From contig NZ_LDSL01000066.1 of the NCBI RefSeq assembly GCF_001476815.1, forward strand, positions 1 to 44,052: 44,052 nucleotides of DNA, given 5' to 3'. The notes under the pieces were generated by a model that worked only from the letters and a program-made list of their open reading frames with translations, made no database searches and was not told where the DNA came from. Positions 19,632 to 28,329 of this stretch are shown here, piece by piece. Both the position numbers and the translations under genes were made by a program. The stretch is from Pseudacidovorax intermedius. Its GTDB lineage: Bacteria; Pseudomonadota; Gammaproteobacteria; Burkholderiales; Burkholderiaceae_C. Within the stretch, counting starts at the first letter, position 1; each line of letters starts with the position of its first letter.

Positions 19632-20600
19632 TCAGTACTTCCTCTTCGGGAACTCGGCGGCGGCGGTTTCCATGGGGAAGATGCCTTCCTCGGTCACGAT
19701 GCGCTTGGCCACCGGCTTGCCGGCCACGATGTCCTTCACGGCCGTCATCAACTGCGGGCCCAGCAGCGGCGAGCATTCGATGGACACGTTGAGCTTGCCG
19801 GCCATCATGGCCTCGAAGGCGCCCTTGACGGCGTCGATGGAGATGATGGTGATGTCCTTGGCCGGCTTCAGGCCCGCTTCTTCGATCGCCTGGATGGCGC
19901 CGATGGCCATGTCGTCGTTGTGCGCGTAGAGCACGTTGATGCCGTTCTTGCCCTCGGCCTTGAGGAAGGCTTCCATCACCTCCTTGCCCTTGGCACGGGT
20001 GAAGTCGCCGGTCTGCGAGCGCACGATCTTGAACTTGGGGTCGGCCTTGATGATTTCCTCGAAGCCCTTCTTGCGGTCGATGGCCGGGGCCGAGCCTACG
20101 GTGCCCTGCAGCTCGACGATGCGCACCTCGCCCTTCTGGTCCTTCATCTTGTCCACCAGCCAGCGGCCGGCCTTGCGGCCTTCCTCGACAAAGTCGGAGC
20201 CCATGAAGGTGACGTAGAGCGACGGGTCCTTGGTGTTGACGGCGCGGTCGGTCAGCACGACGGGAATCTTGGCGGCCTTGGCTTCGCGCAGCACGTTGTC
20301 CCAGCCGGTCTCGACCACCGGCGAGAAGGCGATCACGTCCACCTTCTGCGCGATGAAGGCGCGGATGGCCTTGATCTGGTTCTCCTGCTTCTGCTGCGCG
20401 TCGGAGAACTTGAGCTCGATGCCCGCGTCCTTGGCGGCGGACTTGATCGATTCCGTGTTGGCGGTGCGCCATTCGCTTTCCGCACCCACCTGGCTGAAGC
20501 CGAGCACGATCTTCTTCTGCGCCCAGGCGGCACCGGGCAGCGCCGTGGCGAGGGGCAGGCCGGCGGCCAGGGCGACGAGCTGACGACGGGAAAGGCGCAT
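19632..20600 (-). CDS. ytfQ: Sugar ABC transporter substrate-binding protein, YtfQ-like
   Basis: It is a 322-residue exported protein. The signal RRQLVALAAGLPLATALPGA has twin arginines and the cleavage site is probably AWA. The mature part starts KKIVLGFSQVGAESEWRTAN; this N-terminus, together with TGWDNVLREAKAAKIPVVLT and NVLYAHNDDMAIGAIQAIEEAG, is characteristic of the YtfQ galactofuranose-binding branch. The start at 20600 is the ATG that opens the signal peptide. It is the promoter-proximal gene of the sugar operon, divergent from the LysR gene with an inverted repeat between them. Its membrane partners are encoded 4 kb downstream, after the ChvE-GguAB genes. Confidence 0.88.
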   Translation of the reverse strand: MRLSRRQLVALAAGLPLATALPGAAWAQKKIVLGFSQVGAESEWRTANTESIKSAAKDAGIELKFSDAQQKQENQIKAIRAFIAQKVDVIAFSPVVETGWDNVLREAKAAKIPVVLTDRAVNTKDPSLYVTFMGSDFVEEGRKAGRWLVDKMKDQKGEVRIVELQGTVGSAPAIDRKKGFEEIIKADPKFKIVRSQTGDFTRAKGKEVMEAFLKAEGKNGINVLYAHNDDMAIGAIQAIEEAGLKPAKDITIISIDAVKGAFEAMMAGKLNVSIECSPLLGPQLMTAVKDIVAGKPVAKRIVTEEGIFPMETAAAEFPKRKY

Positions 20601-20692
20601 GGGTTGTCTCCTGAAGGAATCGATGGTGTTGTGGGCGCCGTGCGGCGCACCCGCACCGCATCGAACGTGGGGGCAGTGTATGGAGCAAAAAA

Positions 20693-20728
20693 ATATCCAT
20701 CCAATGGTTTTTTGAAGAGAATGGATAT
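20693..20728. promoter_or_regulatory. Inverted repeat ATATCCAT-N20-ATGGATAT in the ytfQ/gbpR divergent region
   Basis: ATATCCAT at 20693-20700 and its exact reverse complement ATGGATAT at 20721-20728 lie in an AT-rich patch within an otherwise GC-rich 184-base divergent intergenic region. The position, between a LysR regulator and the operon it probably controls, fits an operator for the GbpR-like protein. Binding is inferred. Confidence 0.55.
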
Positions 20729-20784
20729 CAATCGGCGCATTCGCAAAAACCCTTGGCGCCGGCCCGCCACGCCCTTCCCGTCCG

Positions 20785-21747
20785 ATGAGCCTCCCCGCCA
20801 ATTCCCATCCGCACTGGTTCCTGCGCGCCCGCCTCAAGACGCGGCAGCTGCTGCTGCTCACGGCCCTGGCCGACGAGGGCAACATCCACGCCGCCGCCCG
20901 CGCGCTCAACATTACGCAGCCGGCGGCCAGCAAGCTGCTCAAGGACCTGGAGGACGTGCTGGAGGTGCCGCTGTTCGAGCGCCTGCCCCGGGGCATGCGG
21001 CCCACTTGGTACGGCGAGACCATGATCCGCCACGCGCGCCAGGCGCTGGCCAGCCTCAACCAGGCGCACGAGGAGCTGATGTCGCTCAAGGCCGGGCGCT
21101 TCGGCCAGGTGGGCGTGGGGGCGATCACCTCACCGGGCCTGGCACTGCTGCCGCAGGCCGTGGCGGCGGTCAAGCGCGAGCAGCCCAGCCTGCGCGTGGT
21201 GCTGGAGATCGACACCAGCCCGGTGCTGGTCGACTACCTGCGCCAGGGCCGGCTGGACATCCTGGTGGCGCGCATCTTTGCCGACGACGACAAGTCGAAC
21301 CTGCGCTACGAGCCGCTGACCGGCGAGCCGGTGTGCGCTGTGGCGCGGCCGGGGCATCCGCTGTCGAGCGCGGCCGGGCTGACGCTGGCCGACGTCGCCA
21401 CCCGGCCGTGGATCGTGCCGCCGGCGGGCAGCGTGCTGCGGCACCGCTTCGACCTGATGTTCCAGGAGGCCGGCCTGGCCCCGCCCTTCGACGTCGTGGA
21501 GACGGCGGCCCTGCTCTTCGTCACCCGCATGCTGCAGCAGAGCGACATGCTGTGCGTCATGGCCACCGAAGTGGCGCGCTACTACGCCGGCCACGGCATC
21601 CTGAGCATCCTGCCGCTGGACATGCCCTGCCACATGGACGACTTCGGCCTCATCACCCGCACCGACCGGCAGCTGTCGCCCGGCGCCACGCTGCTGATGC
21701 AGGCGCTGCGCACCGCCTGCCGGCCGGTCTACGGCCTCAGCCCCTGA
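20785..21747 (+). CDS. gbpR: LysR-family regulator, GbpR-like
   Basis: This is a 320-residue LysR protein. The winged helix-turn-helix is at residues 20-75 (LLLLTALADEGNIHAAARAL, NITQPAASKLLKDLEDVLEV), and the periplasmic-binding-like effector domain begins near residue 110. The opening FLRARLKTRQLLLL and the linker LFERLPRGMRPTWYGE are typical of GbpR, which in Agrobacterium represses chvE without arabinose, fucose or galactose and activates it with them. Divergent from ytfQ-chvE, it very likely controls the whole sugar operon from the inverted repeat at 20693-20728. It is followed 6 bases later by the convergent SDR gene. Confidence 0.85.
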   Translation: MSLPANSHPHWFLRARLKTRQLLLLTALADEGNIHAAARALNITQPAASKLLKDLEDVLEVPLFERLPRGMRPTWYGETMIRHARQALASLNQAHEELMSLKAGRFGQVGVGAITSPGLALLPQAVAAVKREQPSLRVVLEIDTSPVLVDYLRQGRLDILVARIFADDDKSNLRYEPLTGEPVCAVARPGHPLSSAAGLTLADVATRPWIVPPAGSVLRHRFDLMFQEAGLAPPFDVVETAALLFVTRMLQQSDMLCVMATEVARYYAGHGILSILPLDMPCHMDDFGLITRTDRQLSPGATLLMQALRTACRPVYGLSP

Positions 21748-21753
21748 GAGGGG

Positions 21754-22548
21754 TCACACCCAGCCCGCGTCTACCGTGAACTCCTGCGCCGTGCACATGC
21801 GCCCCGCGTCGCTGGCCAGGAAGGCCACCATGTGCGCGATGTCCTGCGGCGCCAGCCGGTCGGGCAGGCACTGGTTGCGGGCCAGCTCCTTCTCGCCCTC
21901 GGCGTCCAGCCACAGCGTGATCTGCCGCTCGGTCATCACCCAGCCGGGCGAGACCGTGTTGATGCGGATGCGGTCCTGCCCCAGCGTGCGCGCCAGCCCG
22001 CGCGTCAGGCCGTTCACCGACGACTTGGCGATGGCATAGCAGGGATAGCCGCTGCCCTTGCCCTGCCAGCCGGTGGAGCCCAGGTTGACCACCGCGCCGC
22101 CGCCCAGCCGCCGCATGCCCGGCACCACGGACTGGATGGCGAAGAAGGCCGGCCGCTCGTTGATGGCCATGCGCTCGTCGTAGTACTGCGGCGTCACCGA
22201 TTCGAGGGTGTGCCGGTCGTCGCTGGCCACGTTGTTGACCAGCACGGCGAAGTCGCCCAGCTCCGCGGCCGCATCCGCGATGGCGGCCTGCAGCGCGGGC
22301 ACGTCGCGCACGTCGCAGCGCCGCCACCAGGGCGCGGGCAGGCCGGCGGCCGACAGCGCGTCCGCCAGCGCCCGGCTGGGGGCCTCGGCAATGTCGACGA
22401 AGGCGACCTGCATGCCCTGGCGGGCCAGCTCGCCCACGATGGCGGCACCGATGCCGCTGCCGCCGCCGGTGACGAAGGCGCGGCGGCCCTGCAGGCCTGG
22501 GTAAACGGCCAAATCGGCGCCGGGTGCGTTCAGTGATGAGATATTCAT
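21754..22548 (-). CDS. SDR family sugar 1-dehydrogenase (L-arabinose/D-galactose type)
   Basis: It is a classical SDR of 264 residues. TGGGSGIGAAIVGEL near residue 28 is the nucleotide loop, VLVNNVASDDRH carries the NNA motif, GSTGWQG carries the catalytic Ser region, and YAIAK near residue 171 the Tyr/Lys pair. The C-terminal MCTAQEFTVDAGWV is normal for the family. Its neighbours are an SMP-30 lactonase (divergent) and an aldose 1-epimerase. Oxidation of the C1 hydroxyl of L-arabinose or D-galactose to the lactone is therefore the likely step. The ATG at 22548 is preferred over a TTG at 22581, which would add eleven unconserved residues. Cofactor preference was not determined. Confidence 0.8.
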   Translation of the reverse strand: MNISSLNAPGADLAVYPGLQGRRAFVTGGGSGIGAAIVGELARQGMQVAFVDIAEAPSRALADALSAAGLPAPWWRRCDVRDVPALQAAIADAAAELGDFAVLVNNVASDDRHTLESVTPQYYDERMAINERPAFFAIQSVVPGMRRLGGGAVVNLGSTGWQGKGSGYPCYAIAKSSVNGLTRGLARTLGQDRIRINTVSPGWVMTERQITLWLDAEGEKELARNQCLPDRLAPQDIAHMVAFLASDAGRMCTAQEFTVDAGWV

Positions 22549-22671
22549 TTGTATATCGATGGAAGCCAATAATTTATGCAACGCTCATCAATATGCCCGG
22601 CTAGCATCGATGGCGTCAAGACGAGACAAACACGAGACCGCTGCGAGACAGCTCGCGGCAAGGCAAGCTGC

Positions 22672-23607
22672 ATGACTTCCTCCTCGATGGCCGTTCCCGA
22701 TGGCGCACCGCTTCATGCCGGCCCGGCGCAGTGCGTGCTCGATGCCCGTGCCCAGCTGGGCGAGGGCGCCCTGTGGTCGCTGCGCCACCAGGCGCTGTGG
22801 TGGGTGGACATCCTGTCGCACCGCCTCTTCCGCTGGCGCCCGGCCGACGGCGAAGCGCGGTGCTGGCAGTTCGAAGAAGAGGTGTCGGCCGTCGCCGAAC
22901 GGCGCGACGGCACCGGCCTGATGCTCGCGCTGCGGCGGGGCATGGCGCACTTCGATCCCGAGGCGCGGGGCTCGCAGCCGGTGTACCTGCACCGGCCGGC
23001 GGACGAGCCGGCCAGCAACCGCTTCAACGACGGCCGCTGCGACCAGCACGGCCGCTTCTGGGCCGGCAGCATGGACTTCGACGCCCGCCAGCCCACCGGC
23101 CACCTGTACTGCTACGACGAGGCGGGCCGCTGCGAGCGGCTGCTGCTGGGCCTGCGCGTCACCAACGGTCCCGCCTGGTCGCTGGACGGCCGGCGCATGT
23201 ACGTCAACGACACGGTGGGCCGGCATGTGCTGGCCTGCGAGGTCGACCCCACCAGCGGCCCGTGTGTGCCGCTTCGCCCCTGGCTGACCTTCGGTGCGGG
23301 CGATGGACATCCCGATGGCATGACGGTCGATGCGCAGGGGCGCCTGTGGATCGCGCACTGGGGCGGCGGCTGCGTCAGCGCCCACGACCCCGACACGGGC
23401 GAGGAACTGGACCGCATCCCCGTGCCCGCCAGCCAGGTCACGCACTGCGCCTTCGGCGGCGAGGACCTGCGCACGCTCTTCATCACCACCGCCCGCGTGG
23501 GCCTGGATGCCGATGCATTGCGCCGCGAGCCGCTGGCGGGTGGTGTGTTCGCCGTGCCGATGAACGTCGCCGGCCTGCCGGCCCATGCCTTTGGAGCTTC
23601 TGCATGA
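22672..23607 (+). CDS. SMP-30/gluconolactonase family sugar lactonase
   Basis: The 311-residue six-bladed beta-propeller has metal-ligand motifs visible: GEGALW (Glu, near residue 27), SNRFNDGRCDQHGRFWAGS (Asn and Asp, near residue 110), VTNGPAWSLDGRRMYVNDT (Asn, near residue 163) and GHPDGMTVDAQGRLWIAHW (Asp, near residue 210). The enzyme hydrolyses aldonolactones such as L-arabino-gamma-lactone. The start at 22672 is chosen because the propeller begins 15-20 residues later; an ATG at 22576 would add a Cys/Arg-rich stretch. It overlaps the aldose 1-epimerase by four bases. Confidence 0.88.
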   Translation: MTSSSMAVPDGAPLHAGPAQCVLDARAQLGEGALWSLRHQALWWVDILSHRLFRWRPADGEARCWQFEEEVSAVAERRDGTGLMLALRRGMAHFDPEARGSQPVYLHRPADEPASNRFNDGRCDQHGRFWAGSMDFDARQPTGHLYCYDEAGRCERLLLGLRVTNGPAWSLDGRRMYVNDTVGRHVLACEVDPTSGPCVPLRPWLTFGAGDGHPDGMTVDAQGRLWIAHWGGGCVSAHDPDTGEELDRIPVPASQVTHCAFGGEDLRTLFITTARVGLDADALRREPLAGGVFAVPMNVAGLPAHAFGASA

Positions 23608-24599
23608 CCCTCTCCGACATCGCCGGTTCGCCGGCCGCGCCCGACGATGCCATCCAGGACGCGGGCCACGACGCCGTTGCCAGCGCGCTCGCCACGGACG
23701 CCCTCGGCCGCCACTGGCTGGAACATGCCGGCCAGCGACTGGCGGTCGTCCCCTCTCGCGGTGGCGCCGTGGCCGCCTGGCAGTGGCTGCCGCCGCAGGG
23801 CGCGCCGCTGGACCTCTGGCGTCCCTGGGACGGCAGCGACGATCTTTACCGGCAGGCCTCCTTCGCCATGGTGCCGTGGTCCAACCGCATCGCGCAGGGC
23901 GGCTTCGAGGCGGCGGGCCGCTTCCATGCCATGCAGCCCAACCGGGCGGGCGAGCCCTATCCGATCCATGGCGACGGCTGGCTGCAGCCCTGGCAGCTGC
24001 GCCAGTCGGCGCCGGGCGAGTTGGAGATGACGCTGTGGTCCGACGGTTTCGGCGGCAGTCCCTACCGGTTCTTCGCACGGCAGGTGCTGCGCCTGCGCGC
24101 GCAGGGGCTCGACCAGTGGGTCGAGGTGCGCCACGAAGGCGACGGGCCGCTGCCTTACGGACTGGGCCTGCATCCCTGGTTCGTGCGCACGGCCGACACC
24201 CGCATCCAGGCCGCGGTGGCCGGGGTATGGCTGAGCGGCAGCGACCCGATTCCCACGGCGCGCAGCAGCACGCTGCCCGCCGACTGGTGCCTGCCCGAGG
24301 GCATGCCGGCCCATGGCAGCTTCATCGACAACGCCTTCTTCGGCTGGGACGGCCTGGCGCGGGTGCGCTGGCCCTCGCGCGGGCTGCAGGTGCAGTTGCG
24401 CCAGCTCGAGCCCGCGCTGCGCTTCGACGGCCACTGCCTCGTCTACCGTCCACCGCAGGGCGAGGCCTTCTGCCTGGAGCCGATCACCCATCCCATCGAC
24501 GCCTTCCACCTGCCGGGCCAGGAGGGCCTGCGGCTGCTGGCGCCCGGTGAATCGATGCGCCTGGCCGTGGCGTGGGACCTGCTGCCGGACCAGGCCTGA
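23604..24599 (+). CDS. Aldose 1-epimerase (mutarotase)
   Basis: The 331-residue protein is a galactose-mutarotase fold. MVPWSNRIAQGGFEAAGRFH near residue 90 contains the conserved WxNR substrate-binding segment, IHGDGW near residue 116 carries the first catalytic His, and YGLGLHPWFVR near residue 190 the second. Near the C-terminus FCLEPITHPIDAF supplies the catalytic Glu. It interconverts alpha and beta anomers so that the dehydrogenase can use both. Start ATG overlaps the lactonase stop (ATGA). The first 30 residues are Ala/Asp-rich and unconserved, so an internal start is possible. Confidence 0.85.
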   Translation: MTLSDIAGSPAAPDDAIQDAGHDAVASALATDALGRHWLEHAGQRLAVVPSRGGAVAAWQWLPPQGAPLDLWRPWDGSDDLYRQASFAMVPWSNRIAQGGFEAAGRFHAMQPNRAGEPYPIHGDGWLQPWQLRQSAPGELEMTLWSDGFGGSPYRFFARQVLRLRAQGLDQWVEVRHEGDGPLPYGLGLHPWFVRTADTRIQAAVAGVWLSGSDPIPTARSSTLPADWCLPEGMPAHGSFIDNAFFGWDGLARVRWPSRGLQVQLRQLEPALRFDGHCLVYRPPQGEAFCLEPITHPIDAFHLPGQEGLRLLAPGESMRLAVAWDLLPDQA

Positions 24600-24783
24600 A
24601 CGGAGGCAGGCCGGGGGCCGCTTCACCACGCGCGGCACGCCGGATCGTGCGGCGTTGGCGCTCCGGCATGGGTGCGGACGTGTTGTCGTCCGATGCGGGC
24701 GGTTGAACTTCGCCGACTTTGCCGCCGCGTGGCGCCACTACGCTGCGGGACGCAAGAAGTCGTCAACCCACGTCCGTCCGCCC

Positions 24784-25107
24784 ATGACCAGCACCACCCC
24801 GCGCCTGCTCGCCGGCCTTGCCGGCGCCCTGCTCCTCGCGCCCATGCTCGCCCTCGCGGATCCGCCGCACGGCCGCGGTCCCGGCAAGGGCCACGGCCCC
24901 GGCCACAAGGAGACCTACTGGGACGGCCCCTGCAAGATCGAACGCAAGTGGAAGAAGAACGGCGACTTCGACGAGAAGCGCAAGTGCCGGGACGGCCGCC
25001 CGGTGCACTACGGCCCGGCACCGGCACCGGTCTATGTGCCTGTGCCGGCCTACGCGCCGCAGCCCGCGCCGGGCGTGGTGATCCAGGGCACGGTGCGCCT
25101 GCCCTGA
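24784..25107 (+). CDS. Small exported protein, conserved hypothetical, His/Gly- then Pro-rich
   Basis: This 107-residue protein begins with a classical signal peptide (LLAGLAGALLLAPMLALA, cleavage before DPPHG). The mature part has a Gly/His/Lys segment (GRGPGKGHGPGHK), a short motif with two cysteines (DGPCKIERKWKKNGDFDEKR then KCRDG), and a Pro/Val/Tyr tail. The Cys pair could form a disulfide in the periplasm; the histidines could bind metal. I do not recognise a named family. It is 184 bases after the aldose epimerase and convergent with the nag genes. Nothing else is seen in 24600-24783. Confidence 0.65.
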   Translation: MTSTTPRLLAGLAGALLLAPMLALADPPHGRGPGKGHGPGHKETYWDGPCKIERKWKKNGDFDEKRKCRDGRPVHYGPAPAPVYVPVPAYAPQPAPGVVIQGTVRLP

Positions 25108-25133
25108 GCGACTTCGCCTGCCCGGGCGCTCAG
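25104..25133. terminator. Possible bidirectional terminator hairpin
   Basis: CTGAGCG at 25104-25110 and its reverse complement CGCTCAG at 25127-25133 flank a 16-base loop exactly between the convergent stops of the small exported protein and nagAb. There is no T-run on either side, so it would be a weak or factor-assisted terminator. Confidence 0.35.
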
Positions 25134-25456
25134 GCCGCCACGCTGAGCCAGACGCGGCCGTCCTGCACCTTGATCGCGTGCGTGCGCAGCGCCTCGGTCA
25201 CCGGCGCGCAGGTCGGCTTGCCGTCGCGCACGTCGAACTTGCCCTGGTGCAGCGGGCACTCGATCTCGTGCCCGTCCAGAAAGCCGTCGCACAGCCGCGC
25301 ATTGCCGTGCGTGCACAGGTTGTCGGTGGCGTAGACCGCGTCCCCCGCCGTATAGATGGCGATGTCGCGGCCGCCCACCACCAGGCCCACCACGTCGTCG
25401 CTGGGCAGCGCGTCGGCTGCCATGATGTCGATCCAGTTGTTGTTGTCGTCGCTCAT
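25130..25456 (-). CDS. nagAb: Rieske-type [2Fe-2S] ferredoxin of the salicylate hydroxylase system
   Basis: The 108-residue protein has one Rieske centre: Cys48-x-His50 (NLCTHGNARLCDG) and Cys67-x2-His70 (IECPLHQGKFDVRDG). It shuttles electrons from the NagAa reductase to the oxygenase. As last gene of the nagAa-G-H-Ab order, it matches the Ralstonia U2 nag cluster, where the same ferredoxin serves naphthalene and salicylate oxygenases. Here no naphthalene dioxygenase follows. The start (MSDDNNN) is 8 bases after the nagH stop. Confidence 0.87.
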   Translation of the reverse strand: MSDDNNNWIDIMAADALPSDDVVGLVVGGRDIAIYTAGDAVYATDNLCTHGNARLCDGFLDGHEIECPLHQGKFDVRDGKPTCAPVTEALRTHAIKVQDGRVWLSVAA

Positions 25457-25464
25457 GCCGCGCC

Positions 25465-25947
25465 TCAGATGGGGTAGATGATGGAGTTGGCGATCATTTC
25501 GCTGTCGTAGATGCATTCGCGCGCAGCGAACTTCAGCCCCTCGGGCGTGCGCACCACGTGGTCCAGGTAGCGGCCGACGTTGAACACGGTGGAGATCTGC
25601 GACAGCTTGGTGCGGAACACCGCGTAGTTGGCCTCGCAGCGCCAGCCGTCCTCCTCCACGGCGCGCACCACCGGTGCGCCCACCACGTGCCGCTGGTAGT
25701 AGGGGTCGTGGTAGAGCGTCTCGCGGATGCCGTAGACCCGGTCCTTGAGCATGCCCTTGCTGGTGAAGGACAGCGTGGCCAGCGGAAAGCCGCGCTCGTG
25801 GTTCTCGCGCGGCTGCAAGCGGTAGACGCACTGCTCGGTGAAGAACTCGGGCCACAGGTCCCAGTTGCCGGAATCCACGGCACTGGCGTAGTCGGCATAC
25901 AGCTGATTCAGGGCCAGCCAGTCCTCGAAGTCGATCGTCGCGGCCAT
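25465..25947 (-). CDS. nagH: Salicylate 5-hydroxylase small (beta) subunit
   Basis: At 160 residues with the NTF2-like/scytalone-dehydratase fold of ring-hydroxylating dioxygenase beta subunits, it shows [20 protein letters not shown] at the N-terminus. [20 protein letters not shown] near residue 74 and [12 protein letters not shown] near residue 122 follow. The family is structural, stabilising the alpha-subunit trimer. It lies 3 bases after nagG, so the two are surely co-translated. An aromatic-acid substrate other than salicylate (for example anthranilate) cannot be excluded from sequence. Confidence 0.85.
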   Translation of the reverse strand: MAATIDFEDWLALNQLYADYASAVDSGNWDLWPEFFTEQCVYRLQPRENHERGFPLATLSFTSKGMLKDRVYGIRETLYHDPYYQRHVVGAPVVRAVEEDGWRCEANYAVFRTKLSQISTVFNVGRYLDHVVRTPEGLKFAARECIYDSEMIANSIIYPI

Positions 25948-25950
25948 CGC

Positions 25951-27210
25951 TCAGTCCTCCATCACGTCGCGCCAGTAGCGGTACATGCCGCGGATCAGCG
26001 TCTCGGTCACCATGTGCTCGGTGTCCTCCACGTCCTTGCCGCCAAGCTCGGCCACCGTGCGGTGGAAGGGCTTGCTCTCGAAGGCCTCCTGCGAGAACTC
26101 GATCACCTCGCCGTCGTCGGCCGACACGAAGCCGGCCGGGCCGAACAGGTTGGCCTGGCGCAGGCGGCGCTCGGTCATCTCGGGGGTGTCGTCCTCGAAG
26201 CCGAAGTGCGTCCACACGAAGTCGAAGGCGCCGTTGCCGCTGGGCTGGATGTGGCGGGTGGACACGCTGTTGACCTGCTGCTGCAGGATCACGCTCGGGA
26301 AGATGGTGGTCATCACGGCCGTGGGGCCGCCCCACCAGGGCTCGGGCACGATGTCCAGGAAGCCCGGGTCGTTCAGCTGCATGCTCTCCTTGAAGCTGGA
26401 GACCTGGGTCACCTGCTCGGCCTTGCCGGCCGTGCCGCGGGTGGAGATCATGGCCGCGTGGCGATGGCGCCCGTCCATGCGCAGCTGCGACTTGTTGTCG
26501 GCGCGCCAGAGGCCGAAGGTGACGAACCAGGTGTGCAGCAGGCCGGGGTGATAGGGGTCCTTGATGTTCTCCTGCATCAGCTTCCAGTTGCCCGGGATGC
26601 GCTGGCGGTTGTAGCCAAGGATCCTGAGCTGGCGGCCGTTGAACAGGCGGTCGAAGTACGACAGGATGGTCGGGCCCAGGTAGTCCTCCAGCGATTCGAC
26701 CTCATGGTCGAAGGACGCGAACACCACGCCCCCGCGCACCGCCACCTTGAGCTTCGTCAGGCCATGCTCGCGGGTGTCGAAGTCGGCCGGCATGCCGCCG
26801 TTGACCTTGCCGTCCTGCTTGACGCCGCGGCGGAAGGGCACGCCCTGCAGGTCGCCCTTGAGGGTGTAGCTCCACTGGTGGTAGGGGCAGACGAAGTCCT
26901 TGCGGTTGCCGTGGCGCTCGCGGCAGAAGCGCATGCCGCGGTGGGCGCAGACGTTCTCCACCACGTGGATGCTGCCGTCGGCATCGCGCACCATGATGAC
27001 CGAGCGCTCGCCGACCACCGTGCGCTTGAAGTCGCCGGGCTGGGGCACCTCGGCCTCCAGGCCGACGTAGCACCAGTGGCCCTTGTAGAAGAAGCGCTCC
27101 AGCTCGCGCTGGTAGATCTCGTCGCTGGTGTAGGCCAGGAAGGGGATGCGGTGGGTGCCGTCGCCGGGCCAGGCCGGTTCGGCGGGAAAGATGGCCGAGG
27201 GTTCGCTCAT
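25951..27210 (-). CDS. nagG: Salicylate 5-hydroxylase large (alpha) subunit, Rieske oxygenase
   Basis: This oxygenase alpha subunit has 419 residues. The Rieske ligands are Cys88/His90 (NVCAHRGMRF) and Cys108/His111 (DFVCPYHQWSY). The mononuclear iron site is His221/His226 in ENIKDPYHPGLLH, with Asp218 as bridging aspartate. The N-terminus (IPFLAYTSDEIYQRELERFF) and the catalytic domain resemble NagG, which hydroxylates salicylate at C5 to gentisate using O2 and NADH. The operon order nagAa-nagG-nagH-nagAb and the divergent NahR-type regulator support this assignment. Enzymes that cleave gentisate are not in the window. Confidence 0.87.
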   Translation of the reverse strand: MSEPSAIFPAEPAWPGDGTHRIPFLAYTSDEIYQRELERFFYKGHWCYVGLEAEVPQPGDFKRTVVGERSVIMVRDADGSIHVVENVCAHRGMRFCRERHGNRKDFVCPYHQWSYTLKGDLQGVPFRRGVKQDGKVNGGMPADFDTREHGLTKLKVAVRGGVVFASFDHEVESLEDYLGPTILSYFDRLFNGRQLRILGYNRQRIPGNWKLMQENIKDPYHPGLLHTWFVTFGLWRADNKSQLRMDGRHRHAAMISTRGTAGKAEQVTQVSSFKESMQLNDPGFLDIVPEPWWGGPTAVMTTIFPSVILQQQVNSVSTRHIQPSGNGAFDFVWTHFGFEDDTPEMTERRLRQANLFGPAGFVSADDGEVIEFSQEAFESKPFHRTVAELGGKDVEDTEHMVTETLIRGMYRYWRDVMED

Positions 27211-27252
27211 GGGGTGGCTCCTCTTTGCGGGAATGAAGACGGGGGTCGGCGC

Positions 27253-28239
27253 TCAGACGCCGGTGGGATAGAAGGCGTCGGCGTGGATGTGGTCGGTGCC
27301 GATGCCCAGCCGCCTGACCACGAAGGTCACGGCCTCGACCATCGCCGGCGCGCCGCACAGGTAGGCGCGCCAGCCGGCCAGGCCCGGCAGGTCCTCGGCA
27401 ATGGCATCGGTCACCAGGCCGGCGCGCAGCCCCGCCGGGACGGGGCCCGTGGCGACGACGATCGACAGCCTCAGTTGCGGATGGCGCTCGGCCAGCGCCT
27501 GCAGGCGCTCGCGGTCGTACAGGTCGCGCTCGCTGCGCACGCCGAAGTACAGGTGGATGGGGTTCGCCATGCCGCCTTCGAGCGCCCCGCGCACGATGGA
27601 CAGCACCGGCGCCAGCCCCGTGCCGCCGGCCACGCACAGCATCGGCCCCTCGTGCCTGCGGCGCAGGTAGGCGGTGCCCAGCGGCCCGCTCACACGCAGC
27701 GTGGCGCCGGGCTGCAGCTGCCCGAAGACGTAGTCGGTCACCCGGCCGTCGGGCACCTTGCGGATCTGGAACTCCCACACGTCCTCGCCCGGCAGCCCGG
27801 CCATCGAATAGGGACGGGCATGCTCGGGGCCGAACTGCAGCATGGCGTACTGGCCGGGGCTGAAGTCGATGGGCTTGGCCAGCTTGAGGCGCAGCCGGCG
27901 GATGTCGTGGGTCGCCGCTTCGATGTCGACCACGGTGGCCTTGACGATGCGCGCCGGATGCACCACCACCTCGTCCACCTCCGGCAGTTCGATGGTGCAG
28001 CTTTCGGCCAGCACGGTCTGGCAGGCAAGCACGTAGCCGTCGCCGGCGGTCTGCGGCCGTCCGGATTCGGGGCCGGCGTCCAGCACCCGGCCGCTCAGCA
28101 CGCGGCACCGGCAGGTGCCGCAGCGGCCGGCCATGCAGCTGTAGGAAATGGGCAGGCCGTGGGCGCGCAGCACGTCCAGCAGGTTGTTGCCGGGTTCGGC
28201 GCTCAGGCGGCGGTTCAGCGGCTCGATGGTGAGTTCCAT
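27253..28239 (-). CDS. nagAa: Ferredoxin reductase of the salicylate hydroxylase system
   Basis: The 328-residue flavo-iron-sulfur reductase has a plant-type [2Fe-2S] domain first (Cys35, Cys40, Cys43 in [12 protein letters not shown] and Cys73 in LACQT). An FAD domain with RPYSMAG near residue 142 and an NAD domain with [10 protein letters not shown] near residue 208 follow. It takes electrons from NAD(P)H to the Rieske ferredoxin. It is the promoter-proximal gene of the nag operon, with the NahR-type box about 90 bases upstream of its start. Confidence 0.87.
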   Translation of the reverse strand: MELTIEPLNRRLSAEPGNNLLDVLRAHGLPISYSCMAGRCGTCRCRVLSGRVLDAGPESGRPQTAGDGYVLACQTVLAESCTIELPEVDEVVVHPARIVKATVVDIEAATHDIRRLRLKLAKPIDFSPGQYAMLQFGPEHARPYSMAGLPGEDVWEFQIRKVPDGRVTDYVFGQLQPGATLRVSGPLGTAYLRRRHEGPMLCVAGGTGLAPVLSIVRGALEGGMANPIHLYFGVRSERDLYDRERLQALAERHPQLRLSIVVATGPVPAGLRAGLVTDAIAEDLPGLAGWRAYLCGAPAMVEAVTFVVRRLGIGTDHIHADAFYPTGV

Positions 28240-28329
28240 GCGTCGTCCATCGCGGGTTGTCTCTTTGTGATGCAGGCGATTCTGGAGAGTGGGCGCATAT
28301 CAGTCCATAAATACACTCTGATAGAACGA

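Noticed and set aside
19632-21215. ytfQ frame extended to 527 residues
   Set aside because: The extra 205 residues are antisense to the LysR gene; the signal peptide begins at 20600.
22541-22563. ATATTCAT and ATATCGAT in the SDR/lactonase divergent region as second GbpR sites
   Set aside because: Only partial matches to ATATCCAT and not arranged as an inverted repeat; not strong enough to call.
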